Below, piece by piece: positions 58,687 to 64,000 of a DNA stretch of 64,000 nucleotides. Under the pieces are notes generated by a model, which saw only the letters and a program-made list of their open reading frames with translations, searched no databases and was not told the DNA's origin. Both the position numbers and the translations under genes were made by a program. The DNA is from Euwallacea fornicatus (lineage: Eukaryota > Arthropoda > Insecta > Coleoptera > Curculionidae): contig NC_089550.1 in assembly GCF_040115645.1 (NCBI RefSeq), positions 5,286,260-5,350,259 of the forward strand, in the 5' to 3' direction. Position 1 is the stretch's first letter, and every line of letters starts with the position of its first letter.

Positions 58687-59337
58687 TATATTACTCATTG
58701 TCTAGGAAACTCACCAAGATATTATCAAGCCTTATTAGACATCTTAAAGAGCTCGCCGAGGTGATTCTTGCTCATTGTATCTTGGTGAGATTTCAAGATA
58801 ATGAGTAATTCAGGTTCTGAAAAACACATCTTAAGTAACTTTTCACGTTTTGAATCTCAATAACTTCGAGAAATTATCTCCAAATGCCTTCAAAAATGAA
58901 TCAAAGAATCACCTCGACGAGCTCTTTAAGATGACTAATAAAGTTTCATTGGATTTTGGTGAATTTTCCAGTTAAACAGTCACTTATGTGCTCAAACCCA
59001 TTTCATTTGTGACTTTTCACGTTTTGAACGTCAATAACTTCGGCAAATGAGCATCAAGTGCCTTCAAAAATGAAGCAAAGAATCACCTCGAAGCGCTCAT
59101 TAAGATGACTAATAAGGCTTCATTGCATCATGATGAATTTTCTAGATAATGAGTAATTTATGAGCTCAAACATATTTTCTTGTGACTTTTCAAGTTTTGA
59201 ACCTCAATAACTTCGGAAAATAAACTCTAAATTTCTTAAATAAAGACTAAAATTAATCAACTCGATGAGATCTTTAAGATGACACAACACGTCAAGATTG
59301 GATCTTTTTGAGTTTCCAATAAAAATAGTACTTTATG
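58687..59337. repeat. Diverged satellite monomers with an orientation switch
   Basis: Up to about 58770 the monomer is in reverse orientation (GACATCTTAAAGAGCTCGCC). From about 58780 it runs forward (CACCTCGACGAGCTCTTTAA near 58911, again near 59086 and 59255). Each unit is near 176 bases but far more diverged than the main array. Confidence 0.75.
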
Positions 59338-60294
59338 GTATAATAATATCCATACCGAAAAACACGACAGACCCCACACAATCTAAGAACTATAGATCGA
59401 TTACATTACTTCTCGTAATGAGCAAAGTTTTTGAACACATTAAAAGAAACAGACTCCAACAAAAGATCGGCCAGCACATACCACAATACCAATTTGAATT
59501 TAAACCCAAACACTCGACTATTCATCCACTTTTCGTCCTGACAAACAACAAACAGACTACACATCTTGATGACGGGAAATCGGCAAGTCTATTCATGGAA
59601 GTCAACAAAGCCTTTGACAATGTCTGGCATCGAGGACTCTTATACAAACTACACGAACTACAGACACCGAAATATATACTATACTTGATAAAAACATACC
59701 TGAAAATCGACAATTGGAAGTAAGAATCGACAACACTCTCTACTTCCGTTTTGTCCGGAACAAGGCCTTCCACAGGATTTGCCCCTCTCTCCACTACTTT
59801 ACAATGTGTACTGTCACGACATATATAATCACAATATAGACGACAAAAATCACTTCGACAACACCGCATACATACTACAATACGCTGATGATACTGCATT
59901 TATTGTACATGACAAAACAACCAAAAAAGCAGTGAAAAGACTTCAAACATTGACGGACGCCACTATGAAGTGGTTCTACAAATGGACACTTACTCCAAAT
60001 CCAAACAAAAATCAACTACTACTATCAAATCATCACATTAAATTAAACTCACCAACGATAACAGCAGACGGACACACAACGCAACCTACAAATGACGTAA
60101 AATATCTGAGCCTAACACTCGACAATAAACTTAAATTTAGCAAACATGTTAGCAAAGTCAGAGTGGAAATTATAAAACAAAACAAACACTTTCGATCATT
60201 GACTTACATAGACAAAGGAATTAGTACGAGGACGGCTACAAGAATATATAAAGAAATATGCAGAACAATACTCAACTACGGACACATAACGTAG
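59338..60294 (+). pseudogene. Reverse transcriptase fragment of the Jockey-like element
   Basis: The first frame (to 59723) carries KNYRSITLLLVMSKVFEHI, HSTIHPLFVLTN and MEVNKAFDNVWHRGLL, the RT fingers and palm blocks of non-LTR elements; the palm A Asp lies in the last of these. A frameshift between about 59720 and 59790 separates this from PLSPLLYNVY, then the catalytic YADDTAF, then DVKYLSLTLDNKL. C-terminal text (QIALRLITKIRHP in another frame) continues past 60294. It is dead. Confidence 0.85.
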
Positions 60295-60724
60295 ACAAAC
60301 TCCACTGAAAAAACTAAACAGCACATACAAACAACAGAACAAATCGCACTAAGACTAATTACTAAAATAAGACATCCCAATAACCCTCTCCACAATCCCT
60401 CTAAACAATTACTATACCAACGCACAAACATGACACGAATTACTGACAGACTACTAAACATTCAAACAAAATGAAAGAAGAACCCAAACAACAGAAAAAT
60501 ATTAAACCCACTCTGCTTGACCAGACGAACCAAACAATCCCGGTTCTACGTCCCTGCCAATTCCCTACAAGAGCTCTACGGAATAGAAGTTTTTTTTGTC
60601 TTTCTATTGTTGCTAAAGTTACTGTATATACCTAGAATGAACTTATAAAATCACGGGCAAGACCCAGTGGTCGATAGCCTTTTTCTTGGGACATAAAGAT
60701 GTGTTATATTTATAGTAATTTATG
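59338..60724 (+). mobile_element. 5'-truncated non-LTR retrotransposon (Jockey-like) inserted in the satellite
   Basis: The insertion is bounded by imperfect duplications AGTACTTTATG (59327-59337) and AGTAATTTATG (60714-60724), both satellite sequence. It lacks the first open frame, the endonuclease and the N-terminal part of the reverse transcriptase. About 420 bases after the last coding stop form a 3' region without a clear poly(A) tail. Confidence 0.8.
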
Positions 60725-63700
60725 TGCTCCAAGACGCAATATTTGTGACTTTACACACTTTGAAAATTGATAACTTCGGCAAATCAACTCCAAATTTTTT
60801 AGCCAAAGACTCAAATTAATCAGCTCGACGAGATCTTTAAGATGATGGAAAACATCATGGTTCTATCTTGTTGAGTTTCCAAGAAAAATAGTACTTTATG
60901 TGCTGAAACACTCAACTTATGTGACTTTACGCACTTTGAAGTTCGATAACTTCGGCAAATCAACTCCAAATTTCTTAGCCAAAGACTCAAATTAATCAGC
61001 TCGACGAGATCTTTAAGATGATGGAAAACATCATGGTTCTATCTTGTTGAGTTTCCAAGAAAAATAGTACTTTATGTGCTGAAACACTCAACTTATGTGA
61101 CTTTACGCACTTTGAAGTTCGATAACTTCGGCAAATCAACTCCAAATTTCTTAGCCAAAGACTCAAATTAATCAGCTCGACGAGATCTTTAAAATGATGC
61201 AAAACATCATGGTTCTATCTTGTTGAGTTTCCATGAAAAATAGTACTTCATGTGCAGAATCATACAACTTGTGTGACTTTACACACTTTGAAAATTGATA
61301 ACTTCGGCAAATCAACTCCAAATTTCTTAGCCAAAGACTCAAATTAATCAGCTCGACGAGATCTTTAAGATGATGCAAAACATCATGGTTCTATCTTGTT
61401 GAGTTTCCATGAAAAATAGTACTTCATGTGCAGAATCATACAACTTGTGTGACTTTACACACTTTGAAGTTCGATAACTTCGGCAAATCAACTCCAAATT
61501 TCTTAGCCAAAGACTCAAATTAATCAGCTCGACGAGATCTTTAAGATGATGCAAAACATCATGGTTCTATCTTGTTGAGTTTCCATGAAAAATAGTACTT
61601 CATGTGCTGAATCATACAACTTGTGTGACTTTACACACTTTGAAAATTGAAAACTTCGGCAAATCAACTCCAAATTTCTTAGCCAAAGACTCAAATTAAT
61701 CAGCTCGACGAGATCTTTAAGATGATGCAAAACATCATGGTTCTATCTTGTTGAGTTTCCATGAAAAATAGTACTTCATGTGCAGAATCATACAACTTGT
61801 GTGACTTTACACACTTTGAAGTTCGATAACTTCGGCAAATCAACTCCAAATTTCTTAGCCAAAGACTCAAATTAATCAGCTCGACGAGATCTTTAAGATG
61901 ATGCAAAACATCATGGTTCTATCTTGTTGAGTTTCCATGAAAAATAGTACTTCATGTGCTGAATCATACAACTTGTGTGACTTTACACACTTTGAAAATT
62001 GAAAACTTCGGCAAATCAACTCCAAATTTCTTAGCCAAAGACTCAAATTAATCAGCTCGACGAGATCTTTAAGATGATGCAAAACATCATGGTTCTATCT
62101 TGTTGAGTTTCCATGAAAAATAGTACTTCATGTGCTGAATCATACAACTTGTGTGACTTTACACACTTTGAAGTTCGATAACTTCGGCAAATCAACTCCA
62201 AATTTCTTAGCCAAAGACTCAAATTAATCAGCTCGACGAGATCTTTAAGATGATGCAAAACATCATGGTTCTATCTTGTTGAGTTTCCATGAAAAATAGT
62301 ACTTCATGTGCAGAATCATACAACTTGTGTGACTTTACACACTTTGAAGTTCGATAACTTCGGCAAATCAACTCCAAATTTCTTAGCCAAAGACTCAAAT
62401 TAATCAGCTCGACGAGATCTTTAAGATGATGTAAAACATCATGGTTCTATCTTGTTGATTTTCCATGAAAAATAGTACTTCATGTGCAGAATCATACAAC
62501 TTGTGTGACTTTACACACTTTGAAGTTCGATAACTTCGGCAAATCAACTCCAAATTTCTTAGCCAAAGACTCAAATTAATCAGCTCGACGAGATCTTTAA
62601 GATGATGCAAAATATCATGGTTCTATCTTGTTGAGTTTCCATGAAAAATAGTACTTCATGTGCTGAATCATACAACTTGTGTGACTTTACACACTTTGAA
62701 AATTGATAACTTCGGCAAATCAACTCCAAATTTCTTAGCCAAAGACTCAAATTAATCAGCTCGACGAGATCTTTAAGATGATGGAAAGCATCATGGTTCT
62801 ATCTTGTTGAGTTTCCAAGAAAAATAGTACTTTATGTGCTGAAACACTCAACTTATGTGATTTTACACACTTTGAAAATTGAAAACTTCGGCAAATCAAC
62901 TCCAAATTTCTTAGCCAAAGACTCAAATTAATCAGCTCGACGAGATCTTTAAGATGATGGAAATCATCATGGTTCTATCTTGTTGAGTTTCCATGAAAAA
63001 TAGTACTTCATGTGCAGAATCATACAACTTGTGTGACTTTACACACTTTGAAAATTGATAACTTCGGCAAATCAACTCCAAATTTCTTAGCCAAAGACTC
63101 AAATTAATCAGCTCGACGAGATCTTTAAGATGATGCAAAACATCATGGTTCTATCTTGTTGAGTTTCCAAGAAAAATAGTACTTTATGTGCTGAAACACT
63201 CAACTTATGTGACTTTACACACTTTGAAGTTCGATAACTTCGGCAAATCAACTCCAAATTTCTTAGCCAAAGACTCAAATTAATCAGCTCGACGAGATCT
63301 TTAAGATGATGCAAAACATCATGGTTCTATCTTGTTGAGTTTCCATGAAAAATAGTACTTCATGTGCAGAATCATACAACTTGTGTGATTTTACACACTT
63401 TGAAAATTGAAAACTTCGGCAAATCAACTCCAAATTTCTTAGCCAAAGACTCAAATTAATCAGCTCGACGAGATCTTTAAGATGATGCAAAACATCATGG
63501 TTCTATCTTGTTGAGTTTCCATGAAAAATAGTACTTCATGTGCAGAATCATACAACTTGTGTGACTTTACACACTTTGAAGTTCGATAACTTCGGCAAAT
63601 CAACTCCAAATTTCTTAGCCAAAGACTCAAATTAATCAGCTCGACGAGATCTTTAAGATGATGCAAAACATCATGGTTCTATCTTGTTGAGTTTCCATGA

Positions 63701-64000
63701 AAAATAGTACTTCATGTGCAGAATCATACAACTTGTGTGACTTTACACACTTTGAAGTTCGATAACTTCGGCAAATCAACTCCAAATTTCTTAGCCAAAG
63801 ACTCAAATTAATCAGCTCGACGAGATCTTTAAGATGATGCAAAACATCATGGTTCTATCTTGTTGAGTTTCCATGAAAAATAGTACTTCATGTGCTGAAT
63901 CATACAACTTGTGTGACTTTACACACTTTGAAAATTGAAAACTTCGGCAAATCAACTCCAAATTTCTTAGCCAAAGACTCAAATTAATCAGCTCGACGAG
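60725..64000. repeat. 176-bp satellite array, about 18.6 copies, continuing beyond the window
   Basis: The landmark AATCAGCTCGACGAGATCTT recurs every 176 bases. Two linked variants alternate irregularly: TTGAAGTTCGATAACTTCGG versus TTGAAAATTGAAAACTTCGG, and CATGTGCAGAATCATACAAC versus TATGTGCTGAAACACTCAAC. Each monomer has a dyad, ATGATG-CAAAA-CATCAT. The recurring 68-codon minus-strand frames run past the monomer boundary and are by-products. Likely pericentromeric or other heterochromatin. Confidence 0.96.

Noticed and set aside
60996..63842. Series of 68-codon minus-strand frames starting MHHLKDLVELINL
   Set aside because: They recur at exactly the 176-base satellite period, overlap one another across monomers and change with the variants. 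They are by-products of a non-coding satellite.
60725..64000. CRISPR-like array
   Set aside because: The repeats are contiguous 176-base units without spacers in an animal genome; this is a satellite.

Overview
The window is AT-rich animal DNA, almost certainly from an insect. It has intron-split genes with GT-AG junctions, mariner, Tc1 and piggyBac transposons, many elements ending in the insect-typical TA-flanked CAGGGTGTC motif, and a satellite array. I cannot name the species. Nothing prokaryotic is present.

Three host genes can be supported, all on the minus strand. (1) A class A neuropeptide-type GPCR spans about 2865-33161 in five coding exons whose splice phases all match; they give a complete 339-residue seven-helix receptor. 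Its first coding intron is over 24 kb and has been filled with transposons. (2) A four-exon JmjC-domain gene at 52934-54876 gives 307 residues, with an N-terminal membrane anchor and an intact His-x-Asp...His iron site. (3) A tiny two-exon gene at 56486-57045 encodes a 92-residue secreted, cysteine-free protein. It has a TATA box and an arthropod initiator at textbook spacing, and I do not recognise the product. It is the best candidate for something undescribed.

Most of the rest is mobile DNA. Two 1272-bp mariner copies lie 28 kb apart in opposite orientation and share the same inactivating lesions. There are two Tc1-type elements, one with about 225-bp terminal repeats and one split by a foldback element. 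Three large foldback elements have roughly 420-bp arms, one of them a nearly perfect palindrome. At 42593-46570 there is a three-level nest: a deleted mariner inside a piggyBac inside a CAGGGTGTC-ended element. Several mariner, Tc1 and DUF4817-type relics are scattered elsewhere, along with three degenerate hammerhead-ribozyme-like motifs.

The right end (57.2-64 kb) is the edge of a 176-bp satellite array. Its outer monomers are diverged and switch orientation near 58.77 kb. They are interrupted by a foldback element and a 5'-truncated Jockey-like retrotransposon. From 60.7 kb to the window end the monomers are homogeneous. Exon models come from splice-site reading only; no homology search was run.
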